Below are positions 1 through 8,450 of a stretch of 64,000 nucleotides of DNA, in pieces. Origin of the DNA: Novosphingobium hassiacum (GTDB lineage: Bacteria > Pseudomonadota > Alphaproteobacteria > Sphingomonadales > Sphingomonadaceae); assembly GCF_014196055.1 (NCBI RefSeq), contig NZ_JACICY010000001.1:124001-188000 (forward strand). The letters are read 5' to 3'. The notes under the pieces are model-generated. The model was given only the letters and a program-made list of their open reading frames with translations. It was not told where the DNA came from and did no database searches. The number at the start of each line of letters is the position of its first letter. Position 1 is the first letter of the stretch. The translations under genes and the position numbers were made by a program.

Positions 1-826
1 TCTGCGCCGTGGTCTCGACGTACCCTGCGCCAATCTCGCCTTTCAGGTCCGCTGTCAGCGCGCCCGCAGGCTGGGTCCACCACTTGACGCAGGCGATGGA
101 CGGACAGGCCACGCCGCCGCCCTGTGGCGCAACGGCTGCCTGCAACGCCGTAAAGGTTGCCGCCACCGATCCTTGCCATGCCAGCACGTTGATGGCCGCC
201 GCTGGCGCACCCTTATCGCGCAGGGCATCGAACGACTGGATCTGGCGCGCAGGATCGGCAAAGCAATAGACGTTATTGGCTGGATCAATCCGCTCACCCT
301 CAAGGTTCCACACGCGGCCCCAAACACGGGGCTTGATCCGGCCATCCCATTCAACCGGCCCGTCAACGCCGCCAGTGCCGCCGAACCGCGATGTCAAAAG
401 CGGCTTCTTAAGGTCCGCTGCCGGGTCACTCAGCTGCAGCTTCACCACGCCGCCATCAACGGCCGCGCTCAACACCTTGCCGGTAATCGTCACCGCAGGC
501 AGCGTGCCCACTGAATTCTCATCACCAATCCGCACGGTGATTGGCGCATCGATCCAGAAGTAATTGGCAATCGCGGCAAGGTCTGCCTTGCGCGATGCCG
601 CCCACTGCAATTCCGCCGCCTGCGGAACACCGCCCGCGCCAAAGTCACCGCCGTCAAACGTAATCGCCGTAACAATAGTCGGCAGCTGCACCACGCCTGC
701 ACGATAGTGCTGCCCGTTATAGTAGTACGGGAACTGCCCGCCGCCACCGGCAAGCCGCACCGCCTCTGCAACGCCATCATTTGCGCGGCGCGGCGATGCG
801 TCGATCAGGATAACCTTGGACGGCAT
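1..826 (-). CDS. Phage distal-tail / baseplate-type protein (3' end cut by window)
   Basis: Open frame read from ATG at 826 (MPSKVILIDASPRR) to the window edge, about 275 codons without a stop. Its start overlaps the tape-measure stop by one base (TGATG), the coupling used across this operon. The position directly after the tape-measure gene suggests a distal tail or baseplate-hub protein, as in siphoviruses and gene transfer agents. Contains a Gly-rich stretch and a WDGRIKPRVWG segment. No family motif is recognised with certainty, so the role is inferred from position. The product is partial because the gene continues past position 1. Confidence 0.75.
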   Translation of the reverse strand, partial: MPSKVILIDASPRRANDGVAEAVRLAGGGGQFPYYYNGQHYRAGVVQLPTIVTAITFDGGDFGAGGVPQAAELQWAASRKADLAAIANYFWIDAPITVRIGDENSVGTLPAVTITGKVLSAAVDGGVVKLQLSDPAADLKKPLLTSRFGGTGGVDGPVEWDGRIKPRVWGRVWNLEGERIDPANNVYCFADPARQIQSFDALRDKGAPAAAINVLAWQGSVAATFTALQAAVAPQGGGVACPSIACVKWWTQPAGALTADLKGEIGAGYVETTAQ

Positions 827-3800
827 CAACGGAACCCGGCTGTGGCAGCAAGATTGCCAAACCCGGTAAAGAACAGGTTGTTTGACATCGCCCGCAGATA
901 TTCCACGCTCTCGCCCGTCAGCGCCGCCAACCGTGAAAGCTGGTCGTTTGCCTCATCGAGCTGCCCGTTGGTTTCTGCCAGCGCCGGGTCGGTTGCCTTC
1001 TGGGCATCGGCGATCCGCTGGTTTGCTGCCGCCACGGTCTCGCGGGCCACATCAAGGATGGTGGACCGGTCAGCCGCAAATCCGCCCGTGGTGCCAAAGG
1101 CATCGCGCGACACGGAATTGAGTTGCTGCAGCAGCTGCGCCAGCTTGTCTGCCGCGCCTTCTTCCCCAGCTGCTGCCTGCGCCCGCGTTGCCGAAATCTG
1201 ATCGAGCAGCTTGGCCCGCTGGTCCACCGATGATCCTTCGAACAATGAACCCGAGGTCATTTCCGCGATCAAATCCTGCAAGCTGCCAACCTGCTCTTTC
1301 AGCAGTTTCTCATTCAGCTTCAGGCGATCCTTGGCGTTGACCTGTTCAAGCTTGGCCACGTCAAAGCCGTATTGCCGCGCAATCTTCAGACGCTCGGCGG
1401 CCTGCCGCTCAAAGTCGCTGAAGGCTTTGGCCATTTCGGCACCAATGCCGCCAATCGCCAGCTCCACCTGCTGAACCTTCAACGCTTCCTTCACGGCCTT
1501 GTCGACATCGGTCGATGATTTGAGAGCGCGTTGCACCGCTGCTGAAACGCCCTTGATTGCCCCGTCACCAATGGCATTGGCCAGCGCGGCCATGATCGCC
1601 TCGCCTTCATCTTTGCCGTTGTAGATGATGTCAGAGGTCACTTTCTTGCCGGTGGTGGCAGCAGCATTCCCGCTGGCCGAAACCTTGATGTAACCCGATG
1701 ACCGCTTGCCAATGGCCACGTTGAACGCGCCAAGGTCAGCGCCCAGCGCCTGCGCGATCTGGTCCAACGCCGAAACCACCGTCCCGCCAAAGCCCGACGC
1801 CGTTTTCTTCAGGTCCGCACTGTTGCCCGCCGTGCCGGTAACGCCCGCATTGCCTTGTGCGTTCAAGCCAATCGAAGCGCCGCCCGATGTGGTCTTCTTG
1901 AACGCCCCGCCGATCAGCCCGCCCAGCACGCCGCCAAGGGCTGAACCGAGAGGCCCGGCCAAGCTGCCCAACGCCTTTCCGCCGACAGCGGTCAAGCCTT
2001 TGGTCAAAACCTGCTCGCCCAGCTTCCCGCCCAGCGCGCCGCCAATGGCGCTGCCGATCATTCCGGTCGTGCCTTTGTCGCCAAGGAAGATGCGCGACGC
2101 TGCCGTGCCGGTGAATGCCCCTTGCAGCGCTTGCGGTAATGATTGTTCGAGCTTGGCCAACGCGCCCTTGATGCCCGCCGTTACAACGGTGGGAATGCGG
2201 ACGCCGATTTGTTGCAGGGTCCGGTCTACCATGTCGATCAGCAGCCCGTTCGTTCCCGATAGATCGACCTTGCGGCTTTTGTTGGCCGTCACGACAATTT
2301 CGTCGCCGCTCGTCTCAGGGACGCCGCCGCTTCCCATCGCGCCAGCGTTCTGGGCAATCTTTTCCGCCACGCCCGAAGTCAGCTTGCCAAACAGGTCGCT
2401 CACTGAACCGGCAGCGCCACCGGCAACAGAGGCAAGGCTTGCTGTCGCGCTGGACGAACCATTGCTGCCCCGGATTGCTGCGATGGCAGTGTTGACCACG
2501 TCGGCAAAGGATTTGACCGCCTTTGCCCCATCATCAAGCGATGACGCGATGCGCGTGCCCGCCGCGTCCACTTTATCCGCGCCGGTGGCCTGCGCCTCCA
2601 GCTGGCGCAGCGTATCGCCGAACATGTTCTCAACCAGCTTCTTCGACGTGATCGTGATGAAGCTGTTGCCGATGGATGAAAGCACCCGCTCAATCGAGAA
2701 CCGGCCCCGCAGCGCATCGGCTACCGTCCCTTCCAGCGCTCCACGGAAATCCTGCACCGCCGCAACATTGGCCGAGATCAACGCGCGCTGATCGCGCAGC
2801 ACCGCCGAGCGTTCACGCTCGCCACGTACTGTCGCCAGTACCGCGTCCAGCTGCTCTTGCTGGAGCGGCCCCTGCTTTTCCTGAAGGCCCAACACAATCT
2901 GCAACGCCCGTGCTTCATCGTCACGGCCAGCCAGCAACAGCTTGTCGATCTCAGCGCCTTCGCGCGCCTGCTCTAGAAAGTCGTTGAACGGGCGGTTCAG
3001 GCTTTCGTTGATCGCAGCTTTCGCGCGGCCAATTTCATCGACCAACGCCTTAACATTCGGCGTCAACGGCCTGCGCGCGAGGTCGCCAGATATCTTGTCG
3101 AGATCCCGCATTGCATTGTTGGCTCGGCCAACAGCAGTAGGCAGGTCTGAGAACTGGTCGCGGATATCGGCAATCTTTTTGGCAGTGCCTTCGCCATATT
3201 CTTCACGCGCAAGAGCCGCTTTCCTCTCACGCTCTGCCGAGTTGTTACGCTTGTTCCGACCGTTCTTTTCCTCCCGGAATGTTGGGTCAAGCTGGCCTTT
3301 CTCGAGTGACTTCTCGATCAGATTGGCAATTTTCTCTTTGCCTGGTCCCGACACGCCATCGCTGATCGCTTGCAGGAACTCTGACTTAGAGACCGAAAGG
3401 CCTGTAAAATCCAAGCCTGCGGCACGTTTCGCCGCGCCAATCGAATCCACCTTCCCAGACCGGAAATCAGAAACAAGTTCCCGGACTTGTGATTCGCGTC
3501 CGACCGCCCCACCAACAGGAATGCCAAGCGCACCCGCAGCTTTTTGACCGAGGGAAAGGCCCAAGTTGCCCTGCGAGAACTTATTGGTGGTCCGTTCTGA
3601 GTTAGCCCGCTCCGCGCTGGCCTCCGCACGAAGCTTAATTGCGGTGAGCGTGACATTGAGTCGCAGCATTTCGTTCTGAGCTTTGATCTTGCCTGTTGCG
3701 AGATCAAACATGCTACCCAGAACCGACTGCGCATCGGACAAGCCATTTGTGGCAAGCTTCACGTCAGTCAGTGACTTTGCATTTGCGTCTGCTGCATCCG

Positions 3801-4398
3801 CCGAATTGTAGAGCTCGATCCCAAGGTTCACGAGCAGCCCGGTTCCGACGATCAGGGCCGCGCCCCAAGGCCCTGCAAGGAATGAGGCGAGCCCAGCAAA
3901 GCGCCCGCCCATCTGTGCGACGGCATCAGCGATCTGCCCGCCTTGCTGGGAGATGATCGTGCCAATGTTCGCGCCACCTTGGATCTGCACGGCCACGTCC
4001 TGCACCTGGCGGCCAAAGTTCTGGTATCCTGCCGCTGCTTGGCCGGTAGACACCTTGGCACCGGCCAATGAAGCCTGCGCCTGTTTCAATGCCGTCACGG
4101 CATTCCGGTGGCCAGCCTCGAACACTGACAGGCCGGTCTTCGTTTCCAGCAGTCGCGCGTTGTATTGCTGAAGGCTTATGTCACCGGCATTGAACGCAGT
4201 CTTAGCCTTCAACGTTTCCTGCGCTGCCCGCGCCTGAGCTGCTGCCAGCGCCTCGATCTGTTTGTCGGCTGCGGCAAATGCCTGTTCCATGCGCTTGGCT
4301 TCTGCCGCCGCGCCCGCAAGGCTCTTGTCCAGGCTGCCCAGCGCGCTGACTGCGCCCGATGTGTCGCCAGCAATGACCAGGGATGTTTTCAGTGTCAT
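826..4398 (-). CDS. Phage tail tape measure protein
   Basis: 1190 aa from ATG at 4398 (MTLKTSLVIAGD). It lies between the tail chaperone pair and distal tail genes, the invariant siphovirus position. The N-terminal third is rich in Ala/Lys/Glu and looks coiled-coil. A hydrophobic segment (FLAGPWGAALIVGTGLLVNL) lies near residue 190, and a long Gly/Ala-rich hydrophobic stretch in the second half (GGALGGKLGEQ, GSALGGVLGGLIGGAF) is typical of tape-measure membrane-insertion regions. It sets tail length and helps DNA entry. At the usual ~1.5 A per residue it would predict a tail of roughly 180 nm (estimate). A longer upstream start at 4467 exists, but the TGATG overlap favours 4398. Confidence 0.85.
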   Translation of the reverse strand: MTLKTSLVIAGDTSGAVSALGSLDKSLAGAAAEAKRMEQAFAAADKQIEALAAAQARAAQETLKAKTAFNAGDISLQQYNARLLETKTGLSVFEAGHRNAVTALKQAQASLAGAKVSTGQAAAGYQNFGRQVQDVAVQIQGGANIGTIISQQGGQIADAVAQMGGRFAGLASFLAGPWGAALIVGTGLLVNLGIELYNSADAADANAKSLTDVKLATNGLSDAQSVLGSMFDLATGKIKAQNEMLRLNVTLTAIKLRAEASAERANSERTTNKFSQGNLGLSLGQKAAGALGIPVGGAVGRESQVRELVSDFRSGKVDSIGAAKRAAGLDFTGLSVSKSEFLQAISDGVSGPGKEKIANLIEKSLEKGQLDPTFREEKNGRNKRNNSAERERKAALAREEYGEGTAKKIADIRDQFSDLPTAVGRANNAMRDLDKISGDLARRPLTPNVKALVDEIGRAKAAINESLNRPFNDFLEQAREGAEIDKLLLAGRDDEARALQIVLGLQEKQGPLQQEQLDAVLATVRGERERSAVLRDQRALISANVAAVQDFRGALEGTVADALRGRFSIERVLSSIGNSFITITSKKLVENMFGDTLRQLEAQATGADKVDAAGTRIASSLDDGAKAVKSFADVVNTAIAAIRGSNGSSSATASLASVAGGAAGSVSDLFGKLTSGVAEKIAQNAGAMGSGGVPETSGDEIVVTANKSRKVDLSGTNGLLIDMVDRTLQQIGVRIPTVVTAGIKGALAKLEQSLPQALQGAFTGTAASRIFLGDKGTTGMIGSAIGGALGGKLGEQVLTKGLTAVGGKALGSLAGPLGSALGGVLGGLIGGAFKKTTSGGASIGLNAQGNAGVTGTAGNSADLKKTASGFGGTVVSALDQIAQALGADLGAFNVAIGKRSSGYIKVSASGNAAATTGKKVTSDIIYNGKDEGEAIMAALANAIGDGAIKGVSAAVQRALKSSTDVDKAVKEALKVQQVELAIGGIGAEMAKAFSDFERQAAERLKIARQYGFDVAKLEQVNAKDRLKLNEKLLKEQVGSLQDLIAEMTSGSLFEGSSVDQRAKLLDQISATRAQAAAGEEGAADKLAQLLQQLNSVSRDAFGTTGGFAADRSTILDVARETVAAANQRIADAQKATDPALAETNGQLDEANDQLSRLAALTGESVEYLRAMSNNLFFTGFGNLAATAGFR

Positions 4399-4721
4399 CA
4401 GTCGGTTTCCACAATCCCGTTGAGGGTGTTGCGGGCCGCCGCTTCCATTATGCGCAGGCCCCGCCAAATCTCTGGGCTGGCTTCAATGCCGGCCCCGCAA
4501 AGCCCGGCTGCAACGCAGGCATAATCCAAGCCGATGTAGAGCATGTGGCCCGGTGCCAGTCCGCCGCCTTGCTGCGCCACATTCCATTGGGTTGAGACGA
4601 ACAAGAACGCTTCAACTGTTGGCCAGTTGTCAGCCCAAACTTCAAATTCAGCGCCTTCGCGACTTTGCTCGATCTGCGCGATGTGCTCCTCGGGAATGCC
4701 AAACTCTCGGGCCTCGCGCAT
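4398..4721 (-). CDS. DUF1799-like tail assembly protein, downstream half of a frameshift pair
   Basis: 107 aa if started at 4721 (MREAREFGIPEEH). The frame is open upstream of 4721 without interruption to the GGGAAAC site at 4784-4778, where the preceding gene ends. It is therefore probably made mainly as the C-terminal part of a -1 frameshift fusion: 109 aa, 19 linking residues, then these 107, about 235 aa in total. The order (tail tube, this pair, tape measure) is that of lambda G/GT tail chaperones. Resembles phage DUF1799 proteins (WPTVEAFLFVSTQWN, GLDYACV). Its stop overlaps the tape-measure start by one base. Confidence 0.7.
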   Translation of the reverse strand: MREAREFGIPEEHIAQIEQSREGAEFEVWADNWPTVEAFLFVSTQWNVAQQGGGLAPGHMLYIGLDYACVAAGLCGAGIEASPEIWRGLRIMEAAARNTLNGIVETD

Positions 4722-4774
4722 GGCGTCGGCCAGGTCCGGCTTGCCGCCGCGCGCCCAGTGGCGCGCAGCGGCCT

Positions 4775-5104
4775 TCAGTTTCCCGTCTTGGCCTTGGTCA
4801 CCGCCGTCAGATACGTTTGGAACAGCGCGATCCGGACATAAGGAATGCCGATCAGCTGGTCGCGCAAGGTATCAGAATACGGCAGTGCCTGGTCATCATC
4901 GCCAACCAGATCGTCCATGTGACAAACTACGCGCTGCAGCACTGCCTTTTGCCCGCCTTCATCCTGTATCTCGGACAGCTTTTCGACATCTTCCACGATG
5001 AACGTGGCCTTGAACGATTGCTCGATATGGCCGCCATCGGTCGGCACAAGAACCTGAACAGGGCGGGTGAACTTGGGTACAGCGACAACTTTGAACATGG
5101 GCAT
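4775..5104 (-). CDS. Tail assembly chaperone (G-like)
   Basis: 109 aa, MPMFKVVAVPKFTRPVQV. Lies between the tail tube gene and the tape measure, where siphoviruses encode the tail assembly chaperone that coats the tape measure during tail polymerisation. The last two sense codons before the TGA lie inside the heptamer G GGA AAC, a canonical X XXY YYZ slippery site. This links it to the following frame. Small, acidic in the middle (MDDLVGDDD). Function inferred from position and the frameshift signal rather than from a named domain. Confidence 0.7.
   Translation of the reverse strand: MPMFKVVAVPKFTRPVQVLVPTDGGHIEQSFKATFIVEDVEKLSEIQDEGGQKAVLQRVVCHMDDLVGDDDQALPYSDTLRDQLIGIPYVRIALFQTYLTAVTKAKTGN
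4778..4784 (-). other. Predicted -1 programmed ribosomal frameshift site (GGGAAAC)
   Basis: Minus-strand heptamer G_GGA_AAC in phase with the upstream chaperone frame, immediately before its TGA (4777-4775). A -1 slip continues with CTG AAG GCC into the frame that stays open through 4398. Lambda uses the related GGGAAAG at the same place in gene G. Confidence 0.75.
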
Positions 5105-5130
5105 TTCCTGTAGCGTAAGAGGCCGGTGAA

Positions 5131-5147
5131 GCGGCTCTCAGAGCCGC
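5131..5147 (-). terminator. Intergenic hairpin after the tail tube gene
   Basis: Perfect 8-bp stem with a 1-nt centre (GCGGCTCT / AGAGCCGC) in the 55-bp gap downstream of the tail tube gene. There is no clear T-tract, so it may be an attenuator, mRNA 3'-end stabiliser or processing site rather than a full terminator. Confidence 0.45.
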
Positions 5148-5159
5148 CTCATGCCGGTG

Positions 5160-6092
5160 TTAATCGAGCGTGATCTTCCATTGATCGTTGCCAACGACCG
5201 GCTGCGGCGAGAACGACAGCGGCCATTCAAGAATGCCGTCCTGGTTCTCGTAACCGGTCAAGCGCTGCTGCTGCGCGGCAGGGATTGCGAGTTTGACCCT
5301 GCGCCCTGCGACCGTGCCATGTTCCAGCGCAAGTGCCACCGTCGCTGCGTTTTGCGCCTGCTGGAACGGATTGTAGACGGTCAAAGCTTCGGCTTCGACC
5401 TGCGCGGTCATCGTCTCGTTGCGATCCGTGATCAGGATGCTTTGCCCGCCGATCAGCAAGCGGGGTGTCACCACGTTGCCCAGGTTCAGCTCGAACGTGC
5501 GCAGCTTGAGTGTGGTACCGCCAACCGTAAAGACCGGCGTGTTTGCCGTTGTTGCCACCTGTGGCGCTAGGAACCCGGTGTAGACTGGAACCGGTTTTGT
5601 CTGTTCGCTCGGCAGCGCAAACAGCCCGGTAAAGGTGAATGCAAAGACGGGGATGCCTTGCGCGTTCAACCGGTAAACCCACGTTCCCCGTGAGCCGAGC
5701 ATCACATGGCGTGTGCCATCCACGTCGAAATAGAGCGTGGCCGATTCCGGGTTATCCGTGATTGGCGTGTATTCTACTCGAGTTGCGGCAGTGATGACCT
5801 GGGCAGCGCCGCAGGCCCGCATCAAGACAGACCAAGCCGGAGCTGTACCAGCAGTGCCGGAGCCGACCGCCTCGACGGAAAAGCTGAGAACGCAACGCAG
5901 GCCCACCGGCACCGATGGCTGCGCGCCAAAGAATGTCCGTTCAAGATTGCGCGAAACGTCTTCGCCTTCCATCGGCGCATAAGTCACGTCCGAAACAAGC
6001 ATCGCGTTGGCCGCGCCTGTTGGCACACTGTCTGTGCCATACGGCGTTTCGGTTTTCACAAGGATCGTCTTTGATCGCCAGAACTTAGGCAT
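5160..6092 (-). CDS. Phage tail tube protein (siphovirus major tail protein type)
   Basis: 310 aa, MPKFWRSKTILVKTETPYGTD. Length, the beta-rich character, and the opening KTETPYGTD...P..ANAMLVSDVTY resemble major tail (tube) proteins of siphoviruses and lambda-like tails. Upstream of it lie the tail-completion genes; downstream lie the chaperone pair and tape measure. A tube gene with no sheath gene before it argues for a non-contractile tail, unlike Mu itself. A hairpin follows the gene. Confidence 0.75.
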   Translation of the reverse strand: MPKFWRSKTILVKTETPYGTDSVPTGAANAMLVSDVTYAPMEGEDVSRNLERTFFGAQPSVPVGLRCVLSFSVEAVGSGTAGTAPAWSVLMRACGAAQVITAATRVEYTPITDNPESATLYFDVDGTRHVMLGSRGTWVYRLNAQGIPVFAFTFTGLFALPSEQTKPVPVYTGFLAPQVATTANTPVFTVGGTTLKLRTFELNLGNVVTPRLLIGGQSILITDRNETMTAQVEAEALTVYNPFQQAQNAATVALALEHGTVAGRRVKLAIPAAQQQRLTGYENQDGILEWPLSFSPQPVVGNDQWKITLD

Positions 6093-6093
6093 C

Positions 6094-6249
6094 TCAGGCC
6101 TCCTCTTCGCGGGTCAGAGAACCGTCCGGATTGCGGATGTATGATCCGCCTTCGCTGGGTTGCTCTTCGGGTTGGGCGGGCGCGACGGGCGCAACTGCAA
6201 CGGGCGTTTCCGCTTCAGGTGCGGGCGCACCAGCCTTAATCTTCGTCAT
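6094..6249 (-). CDS. Small phage protein, Pro/Ala/Glu-rich
   Basis: 51 aa from ATG 6249 (MTKIKAGAPAPEAETPV), chosen because its ATGA overlaps the stop of the upstream gp37-like gene. The first two-thirds are Pro/Ala/Glu low-complexity; it ends GGSYIRNPDGSLTREEEA. It sits where Mu has gp38 (a small protein after gp37), but no sequence match is claimed. Unknown function. Confidence 0.6.
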   Translation of the reverse strand: MTKIKAGAPAPEAETPVAVAPVAPAQPEEQPSEGGSYIRNPDGSLTREEEA

Positions 6250-6686
6250 GGCGTGATCCTCAATTGATCGGAAAGTTGGAAGTCGATCTGGTAAACCAGC
6301 GTCCCGGCCTGCGTGCCGACCAGTTCGCCCGAACTCAGAATGAATATGCCCGGTGCATCGTCCGGTCCCCAGCCGCACACCGCCTCGATCACTTCACGAA
6401 CCAACGGTGTCAGTTCATCGGTGGCGCGCTCCCCGGTCGGGTCATTCGCAACGCGGGCGGCCAAAACGACGATGGCCGTTTCAACAAAGCTTTGCGTGAA
6501 CAGGCCGCTAATCGCATTCGTCGTGCCGCCTTGCAGCCCGCCCGGCAGGACAAAGCCCGCGCAGGTGTGCTGCGGCATCTGGTTGCGCTCGACCAGTTGG
6601 GCAAACTGCCCGGCGTTGCCCATTTTGCCCGCCAGCGCAGGAACCCGCGCCTCGATCCGCGCCCGGACGTCATCGATCCGGATCAT
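6246..6686 (-). CDS. Mu gp37-like phage protein (tail terminator/completion position)
   Basis: 146 aa, MIRIDDVRARIEARVPAL. Matches the Gp37 family of Mu-like phages by start motif, length and position between the DUF1320 (gp36-like) and tail genes. In related phages this slot is occupied by head-tail connector or tail terminator proteins. Starts with an ATGA overlap on the previous gene. Cytoplasmic structural or assembly role inferred. Confidence 0.7.
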   Translation of the reverse strand: MIRIDDVRARIEARVPALAGKMGNAGQFAQLVERNQMPQHTCAGFVLPGGLQGGTTNAISGLFTQSFVETAIVVLAARVANDPTGERATDELTPLVREVIEAVCGWGPDDAPGIFILSSGELVGTQAGTLVYQIDFQLSDQLRITP

Positions 6687-7111
6687 ATCCAGCCCTTCAG
6701 GTTTTCGGGCGTGAAGTCGCGCTCACGATCAATCGTCACGACGCCTGCGCTACCGGCACCGGCAGGTTCAACGCCTGCCACCGGCAACCGAACGACGCCG
6801 TTTGCAATCTTGGTCAGGGCCGAAACCGCATCCTTGTAATCGTCTGCGATCTTCTGGTCGGGCGCGTAAATGTGCAGCTTGTAGATCGCAATCTGCGCAG
6901 CCAGGTCGATCAGCAGGGGCGGCGTGGTTTCCAGTGGCAAAACGTAACGGCCAGCAAGATAGCCATCAATCATCGCGTCGGTATCTGACAGCGCACGCGC
7001 CACCACACTTGCGTCAATTGTTCCTGCAGGCGGGTCGGACCGGTCGGCAACCTGCAAAAGCAGGCGCTCCCCGTACCGGTCGACCAGCAACTGCTGAGAG
7101 GCATATGGCAC
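6683..7111 (-). CDS. DUF1320 / Mu gp36-like head completion protein
   Basis: 142 aa. MPYASQQLLVDRYGERLLLQVADR, ASVVARALSDTDAMIDGYLAGRY and PLLIDLAAQIAIYKLH are the hallmark sequence features of DUF1320 (gp436 family), an alpha-helical head-tail connector-like protein of Mu-type phages. It follows the gp35-like gene and precedes gp37, the same order as in Mu. Confidence 0.85.
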   Translation of the reverse strand: MPYASQQLLVDRYGERLLLQVADRSDPPAGTIDASVVARALSDTDAMIDGYLAGRYVLPLETTPPLLIDLAAQIAIYKLHIYAPDQKIADDYKDAVSALTKIANGVVRLPVAGVEPAGAGSAGVVTIDRERDFTPENLKGWI

Positions 7112-7124
7112 TGGCTGTTCGCTC

Positions 7125-7526
7125 TCAGTCTTCGATTGGTTTGATGGTCAACTGCGGATCAGACTTCAGTCGCTCCAGCTCATCATCGCTCAGCGTGGAA
7201 AGAGCGATCACCGTTGCTTCAGGGCTGAACTGTCTGCCGATCCGCCAGCGTGTCTTTCCCGGCTGAGCAGAAACGCTGATCGACTTTTCGCGCGGAGCCT
7301 TTTTGCTGGTCACACCGCCCTCAGGAGCGCCGCCGCTGATCTCAGGTGCTAAAAGCGCTTGGGCCGTCTGCCCCGGCTGCTGCGCAAAGATAACCTGCGC
7401 ATCATTTGCCTTAGCCGCTTCGACAGCCGCGCCAACGTTGGCGAGTGCCGCTTGATCGACCGGCGTTTCCGCTGTGATGGCAGCTGCCGGTTTTACACCG
7501 GCAGCCCCCTTACGTTTGGTTGCCAT
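7125..7526 (-). CDS. Mu gp35 / HI1506-like phage protein
   Basis: 133 aa, MATKRKGAAGVKPAAAIT. Ala/Pro/Lys-rich N-terminal half, then a folded C-terminal part (KTRWRIGRQFSPEATVIALSTLSDDELERLKSDPQL) resembling the C-terminus of the gp35/HI1506 family found directly after the major head protein in Mu-like phages. Role unknown. Confidence 0.65.
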   Translation of the reverse strand: MATKRKGAAGVKPAAAITAETPVDQAALANVGAAVEAAKANDAQVIFAQQPGQTAQALLAPEISGGAPEGGVTSKKAPREKSISVSAQPGKTRWRIGRQFSPEATVIALSTLSDDELERLKSDPQLTIKPIED

Positions 7527-7538
7527 CGCTCAGCCCTC

Positions 7539-8438
7539 TCAGCTCAGCCAGGGCACGACGGCTAGTTCAGCCGCGCCTGCCCATGGGTTGCTTTCGCCGC
7601 CGTTGACCAGCTGCGACTTGATGATCGTGCGGCCAGCGCCTTCAAAGGTTGGCGGAACGACCAGCAAGAGCTTCTGCCCAAGGCCGAGCGGACGACCGTA
7701 ATCGCCCTTCATGTTGCCGAGCGCAGCTTTGGCGATTGCAAAGTTGGCCGGGGTAAGAGGCTGCTTCGAGCCCCACGCGAGTTGCGGGAAGCTGTAGCCC
7801 ACGTTCATGCGGGCATCCACGCCATAGCGGAATTCGTTGAGGTCGAAGACGTTCTCGTCGGTGACCTTGTCCTTGGCAACGATGTCGCCAAAGTCCTTGC
7901 GCACCTGCAAGATGATGGGCTTGATCGAACGGCTCACGTCAATCAGGAACCAAGGAGTGCCCGCGCCGCCATCGGTATTGGCGAACGTGGTTGGATTGCC
8001 ATCCTTGTCCAAAATCGGGTGGTCGGTGTCGAAGTAGAACTGCCCGTCATAGCAGTTGGTCGTGAAGCCCGCCGCCAGCATGGCGAACACAAGCATCTCG
8101 ACATGGCCGCCGGTCGAATTGCCCATTTCTTCAAAGAGCGGATTGTATTGGCCGAGGTTGTCGGTCTCAATATCATCACGATCAACGCCAATGGTCAGTT
8201 CCCAGGGCTTCTCCTTGATGGTGTAATCACCTTCGGAGATGTTCTGGACGACACGGGCACCGATCCATTCACGCACGTTCGGGATTTTGCCCAGCCAGCC
8301 ATATGTCTGGCTCTTTTGCGTTGAAGGGACGCGTGTCGACACCATGGGCGACATGGCCGTCGCTTGGCCAAGAATGCGGCGGTAGGCGGCGTTGAAGCCG
8401 ACGCGCAGCTTGTTCAGATTTTCGGAATTGATCAGCAT
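7539..8438 (-). CDS. Mu gpT-like major capsid protein
   Basis: 299 aa, MLINSENLNKLRVGFNAAYRR. Carries the gpT-family signatures GWLGKIPNVREWIGARV, YTIKEKPWELTIGVDRDDIE and DGQFYFDTDHP. Forms the capsid shell in transposable phages. It follows the protease/scaffold and DUF2190 genes, exactly the Mu-like head order. About 300 aa is normal for gpT. Confidence 0.93.
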   Translation of the reverse strand: MLINSENLNKLRVGFNAAYRRILGQATAMSPMVSTRVPSTQKSQTYGWLGKIPNVREWIGARVVQNISEGDYTIKEKPWELTIGVDRDDIETDNLGQYNPLFEEMGNSTGGHVEMLVFAMLAAGFTTNCYDGQFYFDTDHPILDKDGNPTTFANTDGGAGTPWFLIDVSRSIKPIILQVRKDFGDIVAKDKVTDENVFDLNEFRYGVDARMNVGYSFPQLAWGSKQPLTPANFAIAKAALGNMKGDYGRPLGLGQKLLLVVPPTFEGAGRTIIKSQLVNGGESNPWAGAAELAVVPWLS

Positions 8439-8450
8439 GTCAGGGCTTCC

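Noticed and set aside
490..780. Minus-strand 96-codon ORF at the left edge
   Set aside because: Arg-rich shadow of the real minus-strand frame that runs from 826 off the window.
1706..2791. Plus-strand ORF of 361 codons over the tape-measure gene
   Set aside because: Pro/Ala/Ser-rich antisense shadow of the tape-measure frame; no ribosome site and no domain.
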